Part shown: positions 1-8,898 of the stretch, piece after piece
How the letters are laid out: each line of letters begins with the position of its first letter
How positions within the stretch are numbered: position 1 is the first letter of the stretch
Assembly (NCBI GenBank): GCA_026390585.1
Contig: JAPLFP010000170.1
Coordinates: 1-49,331 of the forward strand
From: Ignavibacteriales bacterium
GTDB lineage: Bacteria > Bacteroidota > Ignavibacteria > UBA10030
Direction of reading: 5' to 3'
Length of the DNA stretch: 49,331 nucleotides
Translations under genes and position numbers: made by a program
The notes under the pieces: model-generated
Told to the model about the DNA's origin: nothing
The model's input: only the letters and a program-made list of their open reading frames with translations
The model's database searches: none

Positions 1-52
1 GGAGACGCGAAGAAAAAGGAACCCTCGCCGGGCCCGACCTGGCGAAATGAAA

Positions 53-86
53 ACGCCCCCAGAACGGGGGCGTGTGGATCCTTTTT
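53..86. terminator. Rho-independent-type hairpin acgccccc-agaac-gggggcgt, T-rich on both strands, just beyond the stop of the minus-strand ABC operon
   Basis: Perfect 8-bp stem at 53..73; TTTTTT at 81-86 on plus, TTTTC following on minus. Confidence 0.7.
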
Positions 87-131
87 TCCTTTGTGGCAAT
101 GTGTGAATGAGCCTCAGTCGTGCGCTGCCTG

Positions 132-1619
132 CTACCTCATATCATAACGCAGGAAAACCACAAAGGCAGCGACGAAGGCAAATACATTGAAGAGCGCGAG
201 CAATCCCAGGTCGAGCAATGCTCCGGTAACCGACGTGCCGAATGAGTAGTCAGGGTCCTTGAATTTCGGCATCTCGGAAATATCGATCTTCTCCTGCGGT
301 GGGCCTGTCATTGTACCCGATGTCGACCCGCGACCCGTCGACATCCTGATGTTAATGCCTTGCCCTCCCTTCTTCTGCACATAGTTCGTGTACTGTGCTT
401 TGTACTCCTTCATCGCGTCCTCATAACGCTTTTTCATCCCCACGTCAGTCCCTCCCAGCTTCATCGTGGCCAGCTGGAATTGCGATGCCGGTGAGATCTT
501 TGCGAGCGAGAACGCAAGGAGTTCCTGTCGACTTTTCTGGTTGTAGTAGTCTTCGTAGACACGAGCAGAATAGTCGGTGATCCCCTGCTCCATTTCCTTT
601 CTCTTCGCATCATTGTCGGTTTGAAAGTCTTTGATCGCCTGTTGCCGGTCCTCGGGTTTCATGTCCCCTATGGATCGAAATCGTTCGCGCGATCGTTTCG
701 CCATATCGTTGAAGAACTCTATTCGCGACTGAGTGGAGTAGCTGGCCAGTCTGCTTTCGATCTCATCGACCGTCGGAACCGGCATAGCCCGGCCCGCGAG
801 CATCGTCGCTGCCTTCGGCACGATAAGAACAGCACAGATCCAAATGACAAGCAGGACCAGGAACGACACACTGGAACGATGGGTCATCGCCGAAACGAAG
901 ACCCCCAGGAGCATGAAGCAGGTCGCGTACAAGACTGAGGCGAGGAAGAAGAACCCGTATCTGCCCCAGGTCGAGCCGTTCAGATCAACCCCCATGAGGA
1001 TAAGAAGAAGCGCGCTGATAAGAAATGAGATGAGCACCGGGGCCAGAATGACCAGCCAACTTCCAACGAGCTTCCCAACGATAAATTCAGCCTTGGAGAT
1101 CTTGTTGGCAAAGACAAGTTTGAGAGTTCCACTCTCCTTCTCTCCGTTGATGGCATTGTAGGTGAACAGCACCGCGATCAGACTTAGGACGATGAGAACG
1201 ACGAACGTGGGGTCGAGGAACTGGAAGGCCGCCAGCATCGGGTCGTCGGAGTATTCGCTCCGCACCAGTCGGATATCGGAATAGCGGCCAATGTCGGAAT
1301 AGCGGCCAATATCGCTATTGACACCGTTCGAGAGGATCTCCATCGGATCAGGCTTTCGCCAGGCCGAGTTCGTTACGGTCATCCAGTTGCTCTGCTGGGA
1401 AGCAAGGTCAAGCGTCATTTGAACGCCCTGCTCGTATTGTGCCACCCGCGCCTTGTAGTGTGTGATGCCCATCCAGATACTCAGGACAAGCAACAGCATG
1501 CTAACGCTTGCTGCGACGAGGAAGCGCGTGCTCTGAAGATGGTCCCTCAGTTCTTTTTCAGCTATGGTTTTCCACATACTGTCATGCCCTTTTGTTAGAC
1601 CGATAACGAGTGACCACAA
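132..1619 (-). CDS. ABC-2 type transporter permease subunit
   Basis: 495 aa, multiple TM segments, KELRDHL N-terminus, NGEKESGTLKLVFAN permease motif; next to an ABC ATPase. Confidence 0.85.
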   Translation of the reverse strand: MWSLVIGLTKGHDSMWKTIAEKELRDHLQSTRFLVAASVSMLLLVLSIWMGITHYKARVAQYEQGVQMTLDLASQQSNWMTVTNSAWRKPDPMEILSNGVNSDIGRYSDIGRYSDIRLVRSEYSDDPMLAAFQFLDPTFVVLIVLSLIAVLFTYNAINGEKESGTLKLVFANKISKAEFIVGKLVGSWLVILAPVLISFLISALLLILMGVDLNGSTWGRYGFFFLASVLYATCFMLLGVFVSAMTHRSSVSFLVLLVIWICAVLIVPKAATMLAGRAMPVPTVDEIESRLASYSTQSRIEFFNDMAKRSRERFRSIGDMKPEDRQQAIKDFQTDNDAKRKEMEQGITDYSARVYEDYYNQKSRQELLAFSLAKISPASQFQLATMKLGGTDVGMKKRYEDAMKEYKAQYTNYVQKKGGQGINIRMSTGRGSTSGTMTGPPQEKIDISEMPKFKDPDYSFGTSVTGALLDLGLLALFNVFAFVAAFVVFLRYDMR

Positions 1620-1634
1620 GCATCTTAAGAATTC

Positions 1635-1706
1635 TCACGCAAAGGCGCGAAGAACGCAAAGAAAATCAGAAAACATACTCTTAGCAGACTTTGCGGCTTT
1701 GCGTGA
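1635..1706. repeat. 72-bp inverted-repeat element, TCACGCAAAG...CTTTGCGTGA ends, no ORF
   Basis: Ends tcacgcaaaggcgcgaagaacgcaaag / ctttgcggctttgcgtga; same ends as the GxxExxY units at 4086 and 30950. Confidence 0.75.
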
Positions 1707-1733
1707 AACGATTTTTTTCGTCTCGCGTAGTTG

Positions 1734-3173
1734 TCATCGCAAATCAAACCTCAGAAATGCATAGAATGCGCCGCCGATAAAGAGTGCGTTCAGGACTACA
1801 AGCAATCCCATATCGAACATCGAAGCGGTCATCACATCACCAAGGCTCCTCGGCTGCTCAACATATTCCGGAAGCTCGGACGGGTTCAGGGACTTCTGCT
1901 TCTCTTCCTGATCGTTCTGGCCGCCGGAGAAACGCTTGATGACAATCCGGAAGTAGTCCGCTGAGGACCCTGTCTTCTTCCTTATCGTTTCTGCAAATGC
2001 ATCCCGGTACCGGCTCAGCTGCTGCATATATCGAAATTTCATTCCCACGTCGGTCCCAGCGAGGTTCATCGCCGCAATCTGGAAGACGGCGGTGGGGGAA
2101 ACGCGCGAAATCCCGAATGCCCACCTCTCCTGCCAGTCTTTCTTATTGCGCCAATCCTCATCCAGCCTGCTGTAGAATTCCGCTCTCGCGTCCTCTCTGG
2201 CTTTTTGCAGACTGTCCTGAAACGCCGCCATGGCATTCACGAAACCGGAATCGTTCACGCTAGCACTTGATGACATGCGAGAGCTGAACCATTGTTGCGA
2301 TGCTTGCAACCATTTCTGACCTTGATCCGCCGTAAATTTCCTCTTTTGGATTTCCACGGCGTCGATGCTGGGGACGGATGCGATCTGAGACGCCAGCAAG
2401 ACGCTGCCTTTTGGAATAATGAGGACCGAGAATATCCACACAACAAGCGCGAGGAGGAAAGAAACGCTCGACCGCGACACCATCGCCGAAACCATGATGC
2501 TCAGCGTCAGAAACACACCGAAGCAGAGGAGTCCGGCGACGATGACCAGTCCGAGGCGCACCCACTCGAAGCCGCTCATCGGAATCCCGAAGCCGAGAAG
2601 CATGAGGCATCCGATGAGCAAAGGGACCAACAGCGGAACCCCCAACGCGAGGACGCTTCCGAGCAGCTTACTCAGGATGAAGCTTGCGCGGGCGACGCCA
2701 TTTGAAAAAACCAGCTTGAGCGTCCCTGCTTCCTTTTCACCGTTGATGGCATCATACCCAAACAGGATGGCAAAGAGGCTGAAAACGATAACAAAGACGA
2801 AGTTGAGATCCAGGAACCGGAAAACAGCAAAGAGCGGATCGACGCTGAATCGGCTGTTGATCAGATTCAACTCACCGGATGACCTCATGTCCGTCGTTCG
2901 CCCGACGTCGTTCGTTACTCCGTTGACCAGGATTTCCAGCGGCTGCGGCTTTCGGAAAACGCGGTCCTGGATCTGATGCCAATCTGTCTGTGCCGCGATG
3001 TTCGCAGCATTGGTGGTCTTCGCGCTCTCGTATTCATGGATACTCTCCTGGTAGTTGCGAATACCCACATAGAAGCTGAGCAGGACGAGAACTGCTGCAG
3101 CCGCGAAGGTGATGGCAAACTTCGTCGAGTAGATGATATCGCGGAGTTCTTTTTCAAGAAGGATTTTTAGCAT
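1734..3173 (-). CDS. ABC-2 type transporter permease subunit, paralogous to 132..1619
   Basis: 479 aa; KELRDIIYSTKF and NGEKEAGTLKLVFSN motifs shared with the neighbouring permease. Confidence 0.85.
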   Translation of the reverse strand: MLKILLEKELRDIIYSTKFAITFAAAAVLVLLSFYVGIRNYQESIHEYESAKTTNAANIAAQTDWHQIQDRVFRKPQPLEILVNGVTNDVGRTTDMRSSGELNLINSRFSVDPLFAVFRFLDLNFVFVIVFSLFAILFGYDAINGEKEAGTLKLVFSNGVARASFILSKLLGSVLALGVPLLVPLLIGCLMLLGFGIPMSGFEWVRLGLVIVAGLLCFGVFLTLSIMVSAMVSRSSVSFLLALVVWIFSVLIIPKGSVLLASQIASVPSIDAVEIQKRKFTADQGQKWLQASQQWFSSRMSSSASVNDSGFVNAMAAFQDSLQKAREDARAEFYSRLDEDWRNKKDWQERWAFGISRVSPTAVFQIAAMNLAGTDVGMKFRYMQQLSRYRDAFAETIRKKTGSSADYFRIVIKRFSGGQNDQEEKQKSLNPSELPEYVEQPRSLGDVMTASMFDMGLLVVLNALFIGGAFYAFLRFDLR

Positions 3174-3227
3174 TGCTGTACCTTCATATTCTTCAATGGA
3201 TCGGTGGGCGCATCAGGGGTTGGCGAA

Positions 3228-3962
3228 TCAAGCAGCAACCTTGCCCTGGATATAGTCGAGATACAGTTTCTCGAGGTTTTCATGCTCCAGCTCCGCCTTT
3301 GTCTTGACGGCCAGTAGTTTTCCTTCACTCATGATGCCCACCGTGTCGGAGATTTCCTTCGCCCGGAAGATATCGTGCGTGCTGATGAGAATCGCACGGC
3401 CCTGTGCCCGTAGTTGGTGAAGGATCGCCAGAAACTCATTGGCAGCTTTCGGATCCAATCCGCTTGTTGGTTCATCCAGGATGATGGCCGGGGCTTCTTT
3501 GACGATGGCAATGGCGAGGCCGACTTTCTGACGCATCCCTTTCGAAAATCCTTTCAGCCGCTGTTCGAACGCCTTTTCCTGCAGACCGACCTGCCGCAGC
3601 GCATTGTAGTAGTCGTCCCGTTTAAGGTTGTGCCTCCCTCCGAGGCGCGCGAAGAAGTCGAGGTTTTGCCGCGCGGTGAAATTCGGATAGAGCATGACCA
3701 CGTCGGAAAGATACGCCACGTGCTGTTTGGCAGCGAGCGGATCTTTCGTCACGTCGATTCCGTTGATGAACGGCGTCCCCTCGGTGGGATTCAGAAAACC
3801 GAGGAAGAGGTTGATGGCAGTTGTTTTCCCAGCTCCATTGTCACCAAGCAGACAAAAGATCTCTCCTGCCTTGACGGAAAACGAGACGTGATCGAGTGCG
3901 CAGAGTCCGTCTTCGTAGACTTTTGTGAGTTTCTGCGCTTCCAGAATGTTGGGTTGATCCAT
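3228..3962 (-). CDS. ABC transporter ATP-binding protein
   Basis: Walker A GDNGAGKTT, signature-like FSKGMRQKVGLA, Walker B AIILDEPTSGLDP. Confidence 0.95.
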   Translation of the reverse strand: MDQPNILEAQKLTKVYEDGLCALDHVSFSVKAGEIFCLLGDNGAGKTTAINLFLGFLNPTEGTPFINGIDVTKDPLAAKQHVAYLSDVVMLYPNFTARQNLDFFARLGGRHNLKRDDYYNALRQVGLQEKAFEQRLKGFSKGMRQKVGLAIAIVKEAPAIILDEPTSGLDPKAANEFLAILHQLRAQGRAILISTHDIFRAKEISDTVGIMSEGKLLAVKTKAELEHENLEKLYLDYIQGKVAA

Positions 3963-4085
3963 GACGGTCCCTTAGTTGATGACGATGAGTGATGGAGAGA
4001 GACAAATCCTAAATTCTAAATCCGAAATCTCAAATAAATCCTAAAGCACGAAATCCGAAACCCTAAAAAGCCGTTACAAGAAATG

Positions 4086-4559
4086 TCACGCAAAGACGCC
4101 AAGCCGCAAAGGATGGAATGAGATTGGGTCAATCCTCGGGAAGGCCATTGACAACGCGAGAAATTCCGCGTTTGATCAGTGCATCTCCAAAATTAATCAG
4201 AAGACCTAGGCGTTTGTCGGCCAAACGCAGGTAAGTCAACAACTGCTTCTTGTGAACCGGAGCAACTTCTTCCACTGATTTCAACTCGACTATCACTTTC
4301 TCTTCAACGATCAGATCCGTCCGAAATCCCTCATCCAACATCACCGATTCATAAACCACAGGAAGCACTTGTTGACGGGAAACCATCAGACCTCGTTTCT
4401 TCAACTCATACTCTAAGGTAGCTTCATAGACCGATTCGAGTAGACCCGGGCCAAGAGTTATGTGAACCTTATATGCGGCGTCTACGATGATTGTGGCAAT
4501 CTCGTTCTCAGATATACATATTCTTTAATCTCTCTTTGCGCCTCTGCGTCTTTGCGTGA
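4086..4559. mobile_element. 474-bp inverted-repeat-bounded unit carrying a GxxExxY gene (copy 1)
   Basis: 12-bp perfect ends TCACGCAAAGAC / GTCTTTGCGTGA; same length and internal layout as copy 2 at 30950..31423. Confidence 0.65.
4129..4515 (-). pseudogene. GxxExxY protein copy 1, full-length reading frame but ATA instead of ATG at the expected start; the ORF track shows only the C-terminal 91 aa (4129..4404)
   Basis: Manual translation 4404->4515 gives ISENEIATIIVDAAYKVHITLGPGLLESVYEATLEYELKKRGL, aligned to MSENEIATVIVDAAYKVHVALGPGLLESVYQATLEYELKKRGL of copy 2; TAA lies in frame upstream. Confidence 0.6.
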
Positions 4560-4566
4560 GATTGTC

Positions 4567-6054
4567 TTATCTTTTCGTTAAGCGAATTCCAAACACCACA
4601 ATTCCAATCACCAACCCGACGATCAGAATCACGATAGCCGCCGTCCCAAAAATGCTCGCCTTTGCCGTGACCTGGATCGTGACGGTCTTCGGCTCCGCTT
4701 CGAGCGGCTGATTGTCCGAACGGCCGGAGATCCGAACTCGGATGTCATACTTCCCCACCCCAACATCCGGAGCCGGCTTGAACGTGAAGCTGATCCGGCG
4801 TTCCGCTGACGGGTCGAGTCGATCGATCGTATTCGGATCGATCACCTTTGTCCAGTTCAACGGAAGATCTGCGTCGATGCGGACGTTGTCGAGCCAGCGC
4901 GAGCCTTCGTTCACAATATCCAGCGTCATCGAAACTGTCTGATCCGGATTGATTTCATAATAGAGCTGCTGCGCCCTGATTTGGAATTGTCCAATGCCTC
5001 GTGGAACGAGCTCCAGCTGCGCATATCCGATACTCATACTGCGCACCTGATCTTCTGTCATCGTTTTGGAGCGATCAATCACTATTCCACTCCGCTGAGG
5101 AATAGCAAAGACATAGAACTTGATCGGCTGGTCGATCTTGAGTTCGTCGTTCGCACGGGCTGGTAAGAGGACGTTAAGGGACACATCCTTGGTATTGACA
5201 CCCTGTGTGTACTTTACCTGAGTCAGACGCGCCTGGGTCTGGGGATCCTGGAAATAGACATTCAGCTGTAGAGGGAGATTAGCAACTTCCAGCCGGAAGG
5301 TGTTCTCGGCGCTGGAGAAAAGCTCCATCCTCATTCTGTAGGTGGCTGTCGACGCGAGCGGAGCTTCCTGGCTGAATTGTTCTGTAACAATCGCTACGCG
5401 GTTGGAGGCGGCATCTTTCTGAAAATAGATTTTCTTCGAGTCCTGGTTTTGCGAGTAGATCAGTCGCACCGTTGCGACATCAACATCCTGCAGCAACGTA
5501 AACTCGATCGTTGGATTCTCACCAACCTTGAGAGCTTCGATCTTGATTTCATATGGTTGACTGATGATCGCACCCGCGTCGTTGAGCAGGGCGACGTAGA
5601 CGTCCGTAATCACGTCCGGCTGGACCAGCGAATACAGACCCTCTTCGATGTTCAGGATGCGTTTGATTTCGTTCGTGCCGCTGGTCATATTCGCCAGCGT
5701 CAGTTTCACATGCCGCTGTCCATTGGGAAGCTGTGACTTCACCGCCTTCTGGATGGCGATATAGCGGCGTTCATAGATAACAGCAAGAAACGATTGCTGA
5801 TAGTTTACCTCTGAATCGCGAAACTGGCTCTCGACCCGTTCAAGATCAGCTTTTGAAACAAGGCCTCTGTCGAACAACGATTTCTGCCGCTCGAACTCGG
5901 CTTTTGTGATGTTGTAGGCGTCAAGCGCCCTCTTCAAGCCAAGAAGTTTGTACTGGTCATCGCGCGGGTTATAGTATGTCCCCTGCTGGGAGAACAAAGC
6001 AACAGGTGCAGCCAACAGGAGGATGATCGAGAGAAACAGAATAGCGCACTTCAT
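4567..6054 (-). CDS. NEW3-domain (alpha-galactosidase NEW3-like) membrane-anchored protein, probable partner of the ABC-2 exporter
   Basis: Start MKCAILFLSIILLL chosen inside the 522-aa ORF (signal peptide); C-terminal RRISFTFKPAPDVGVGKYDIRVRI... followed by one TM helix. Confidence 0.75.
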   Translation of the reverse strand: MKCAILFLSIILLLAAPVALFSQQGTYYNPRDDQYKLLGLKRALDAYNITKAEFERQKSLFDRGLVSKADLERVESQFRDSEVNYQQSFLAVIYERRYIAIQKAVKSQLPNGQRHVKLTLANMTSGTNEIKRILNIEEGLYSLVQPDVITDVYVALLNDAGAIISQPYEIKIEALKVGENPTIEFTLLQDVDVATVRLIYSQNQDSKKIYFQKDAASNRVAIVTEQFSQEAPLASTATYRMRMELFSSAENTFRLEVANLPLQLNVYFQDPQTQARLTQVKYTQGVNTKDVSLNVLLPARANDELKIDQPIKFYVFAIPQRSGIVIDRSKTMTEDQVRSMSIGYAQLELVPRGIGQFQIRAQQLYYEINPDQTVSMTLDIVNEGSRWLDNVRIDADLPLNWTKVIDPNTIDRLDPSAERRISFTFKPAPDVGVGKYDIRVRISGRSDNQPLEAEPKTVTIQVTAKASIFGTAAIVILIVGLVIGIVVFGIRLTKR

Positions 6055-6312
6055 AGGATTTGCCACAGAGCTGGTCGTTGGGATGATGAGGAAGAGAACA
6101 TTCTCTTTGACGCAAAAAGGCAGAGATTGTTCCACTCAGAGAGCGTCGTCGAGAAGAATGCTTCTCAGGAGCAGAAGGTTCTCTGGCAGCGCAACTCAAG
6201 ATAGAAAGAATAAAAATGATTTCCCAGTTACCCTCCGAGGAGAAATGGCGATACTAATTCTATCAGCACGAGTGCCTTTTTGCCCATAGGCCTGGACAAT
6301 TTCGTCACAGAC

Positions 6313-6348
6313 GAAGAAGCCCCAGTCAATTCCAACTGGGGCTTCTTC
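6313..6348. terminator. Bidirectional terminator-like hairpin GAAGAAGCCCCAGT-caattcca-ACTGGGGCTTCTTC
   Basis: 14-bp perfect stem; near-identical hairpins at 7011..7044 and 8783..8808. Confidence 0.65.
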
Positions 6349-6500
6349 TATCACAACCTGTTCAGAACGACTTCAAATGTCCCGTTCACATCTACAAAAC
6401 CTCTCCTCGTCTAGAGAATTGCATCTAGGCTCATTCCGTCAGCTTGAGTTGCTGGTCAGGCGGTTTGCCGACAGAGCTCCAAATATGACAAGGCAACAAC

Positions 6501-6695
6501 TTAAGGTCTACCAGTTAAGAGACCGCCTATGAAAAAGCCGAATCCCAAAACTGAATCACAATGTGGACATGAGTACATAATTTCTTTTTTTACAATACCA
6601 GATACATCTTTGTGTACTTCTTCGGTCAACTCAGCTGATTCTCTTTTGGTTTTTTCCAAAGAAAGAGCTTGTTTGCAATACGGGCATTTTGCCAT
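6501..6695 (-). CDS. Small zinc-ribbon-like protein
   Basis: 64 aa with CPYC and CPHC motifs; RBS-like aaggagg upstream. Confidence 0.6.
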   Translation of the reverse strand: MAKCPYCKQALSLEKTKRESAELTEEVHKDVSGIVKKEIMYSCPHCDSVLGFGFFIGGLLTGRP

Positions 6696-6756
6696 TTGTT
6701 CCTCCTTATATGTACCTATCTAATATGTGTACTGCCAGATTGAACAATTTCAAATC

Positions 6757-7157
6757 GCCTAACCACAATTAGATTGACCCGCATAAGATGCAGAGTCTTA
6801 TGAACTCAAAAACCTCTTTCATCGCATCTGCTCTGCCAAAATGTCAAGCACGGCGGACGCAAAAATCGCGGAATCCGGAGGTTTCTCCTTCACGCCCAAC
6901 AAGGTTTTCTAGATCCGTAGGCACAAGTTTTCTGACATCAAGTTACGTGGTAGCCGTCCCATTGTCAAATAAGGGCAACACGACGAGGAAAATGCGATAA
7001 GGTCACAACAAAAAAGCCCCAGTCAATTCCAACTGGGACTTTTTCATCACAACCTGTTCACAACGAATTCAAGTGTCCCGTTCACATTTACAGAACCTCT
7101 GCTCGTGTAGAGTATTGCATCTAAGCTCATTCCGTCAGCTTGAGCGGCGCATTAGGC
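6757..7157 (-). repeat. Intergenic repeat block U2 (attC-like ends, two hairpins)
   Basis: Minus-strand GTTAGGC at 6757-6763 near the next gene start and GCCTAAT at 7151-7157 near the previous stop; shares long segments with 6313-6461, 8524-8860 and 9688-9770. Confidence 0.6.
7011..7044. terminator. Terminator-like hairpin, second copy
   Basis: aaaaagccccagt-caattcca-actgggactttttc, one mismatch. Confidence 0.6.
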
Positions 7158-7201
7158 GGCAACATTCGCTTTGTCCATATCTTCGGCTGAAAGGATAATC
7201 A

Positions 7202-7780
7202 CTATTTTTTGGGGCGTGATTCAGGAGGTATCATCCCATTGACACGATAATACACCACCAGTTGTCCGTAATGTTCGCCTGTATGCTCAAGCATGAGATA
7301 CCAAAGGAACGAGCCGTGGACCATCCAATTGCCCCAGGGATATTTATATTCCTTGGTTAATCCCGAATCCCCTTGCTCCTTGATCAGCTTCACACCGTCG
7401 TCGGCTGTTTGTATCAGAAATTTGACAATATCTTCTTTCGTTGTGTACTTCTTCTGCAAGGAGTCTTCGCTCCCAAAGGGCCACATCGGTGTTCCTGTGA
7501 TGGCACTCATCATGTTATACTCAGCTGATGCAATGTGTATGAGGTTTTGTCCGAAGGTCCGTTCATCTTTTTGAGCTTTGAAGTCGTATTTGTCTTGAGG
7601 AAAATCCCTGGCCATCGCAATAACTTTTCCGAAGACATAGTACCATTCGGACAACAGCTCCTGAGAGGGACTTTGTGCAGCCTTGGGAGGTTCGAGCGGT
7701 TTCTTCTCCTGTGCGGAAGCGAATGTGATGAGCAACGCCGCGAGTCCCATAATAACAAGTGTAGAAACGCATCTTTGCAT
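7202..7780 (-). CDS. DinB-family protein with N-terminal signal peptide
   Basis: MQRCVSTLVIMGLAALLITFASAQ start; HIASAEYNM and LEHTGEHYGQLVVYYRVNGMIPPESR DinB-like helices and His residues. Confidence 0.8.
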   Translation of the reverse strand: MQRCVSTLVIMGLAALLITFASAQEKKPLEPPKAAQSPSQELLSEWYYVFGKVIAMARDFPQDKYDFKAQKDERTFGQNLIHIASAEYNMMSAITGTPMWPFGSEDSLQKKYTTKEDIVKFLIQTADDGVKLIKEQGDSGLTKEYKYPWGNWMVHGSFLWYLMLEHTGEHYGQLVVYYRVNGMIPPESRPKK

Positions 7781-7980
7781 GGGTACTCCTTTGAAGAGTG
7801 GGATGATTGTTTGCTGTCGCCTGACATTGATTCGATTGATCCGCCTATTATGCGGAACACCGGATCGCGATCCGTACAACTCGCCGTTGCCGTACTCGAT
7901 CTAAATGCAATTGTCTCTTCCGTTGTTGTTGGTCACAGGCGACACGATTTCTTGGCACGGTAGGCGGGACATTTCTGATG

Positions 7981-8469
7981 TCAAGTTACTATATGTTTCC
8001 AATATGTGCACTTTCCGTCCCTCTCTGATCTTCCTGTCATTTTGTTAATAACAATTTCTACCGCATTACAGTTCTCAACTTCTTCAATAGTGACCTCTCT
8101 TGCCTTTGGCTGCAAACAACGGTTAAATATATTTAGTACTTGACATCTTTCTTTGATATTTTCGATTATCCGTGCTTTTCCATAGCAAATAGCACTATCA
8201 CTATTAATGTGGCATTCTGCTCCTTGAGGGTGTGAAACCATTTCTCCACAATGTCGACTTACTGTAAAACAAACGTTAGGATTTTTCCTAATAATATCAA
8301 GTTTCGACCCTTCTACTGCGCAATGGAATATTAGCTTTCCTTCCGAATATCCGTACGTTAATGGAATAACATACGGTCTATTATCAAGTACCAATCCCAA
8401 ATAGCCTACACGTTCTTCTACAAGAAGCTTTTCCATTTCTTCTCGTGATTCGATGAAGTTCTTTGGCAA
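7981..8469 (-). CDS. Pyridoxamine 5'-phosphate oxidase family (NimA-like flavin-binding split barrel) protein
   Basis: RVGYLGLVLDNRPYVIPLTYGYSEGKLIFHCAVEGSKLDIIRKNPNVCFTV. Confidence 0.8.
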   Translation of the reverse strand: MPKNFIESREEMEKLLVEERVGYLGLVLDNRPYVIPLTYGYSEGKLIFHCAVEGSKLDIIRKNPNVCFTVSRHCGEMVSHPQGAECHINSDSAICYGKARIIENIKERCQVLNIFNRCLQPKAREVTIEEVENCNAVEIVINKMTGRSERDGKCTYWKHIVT

Positions 8470-8523
8470 GGGACCTCCTACTTGTTTTTTTCATCTGGAA
8501 ATAATTTTCCGCTTTTGATATGC

Positions 8524-8860
8524 GCCCAACAATAATTAGATTGCTCCGTGTAAGATACGGAACCATACAAACACAAAAACCTCTTTCATCCGCAAACGGA
8601 ATCCAGAGGTTTCTCCATCACGCCCAACAAGATCTTCCAGATCCGTAGGCACAAATATTCTGAACTCAAGTTACCGAGTCACCAGCCCATTGTCAAATGA
8701 GGGCAACACAACGGAGAACGTGAGGAGTGACGACAGCAGAAGTGAACTTGTGACAAATCTGTCAGAAGTCGGAGAACAAAAGAGCCCCAGTCAACTCCAA
8801 CTGGGGCTTCTTCATCACAACCTGTTTAGAACGGACTCAACGAGACTTTTCAACTTTGTC
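8524..8860 (-). repeat. Intergenic repeat block U4
   Basis: GCCCAAC core then ...TTAGATTG...TAAGAT, hairpin AAACCTCT...AGAGGTTT, and GCCCCAGT...ACTGGGGC hairpin at 8783-8808; parallels block at 6757-7157. Confidence 0.6.
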
Positions 8861-8898
8861 CATTTGACTTTGACGACATACAGTTCTCGATCAACAAC

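Noticed and set aside
1564-1764. 66-aa ORF containing HAKARRTQRKSE...FAALRE
   Set aside because: This is a translation of the palindromic TCACGCAAAG element itself, not a protein.
132-6054. Antimicrobial peptide resistance or bacteriocin exporter
   Set aside because: No precursor peptide, immunity or processing gene is visible; substrate cannot be inferred.
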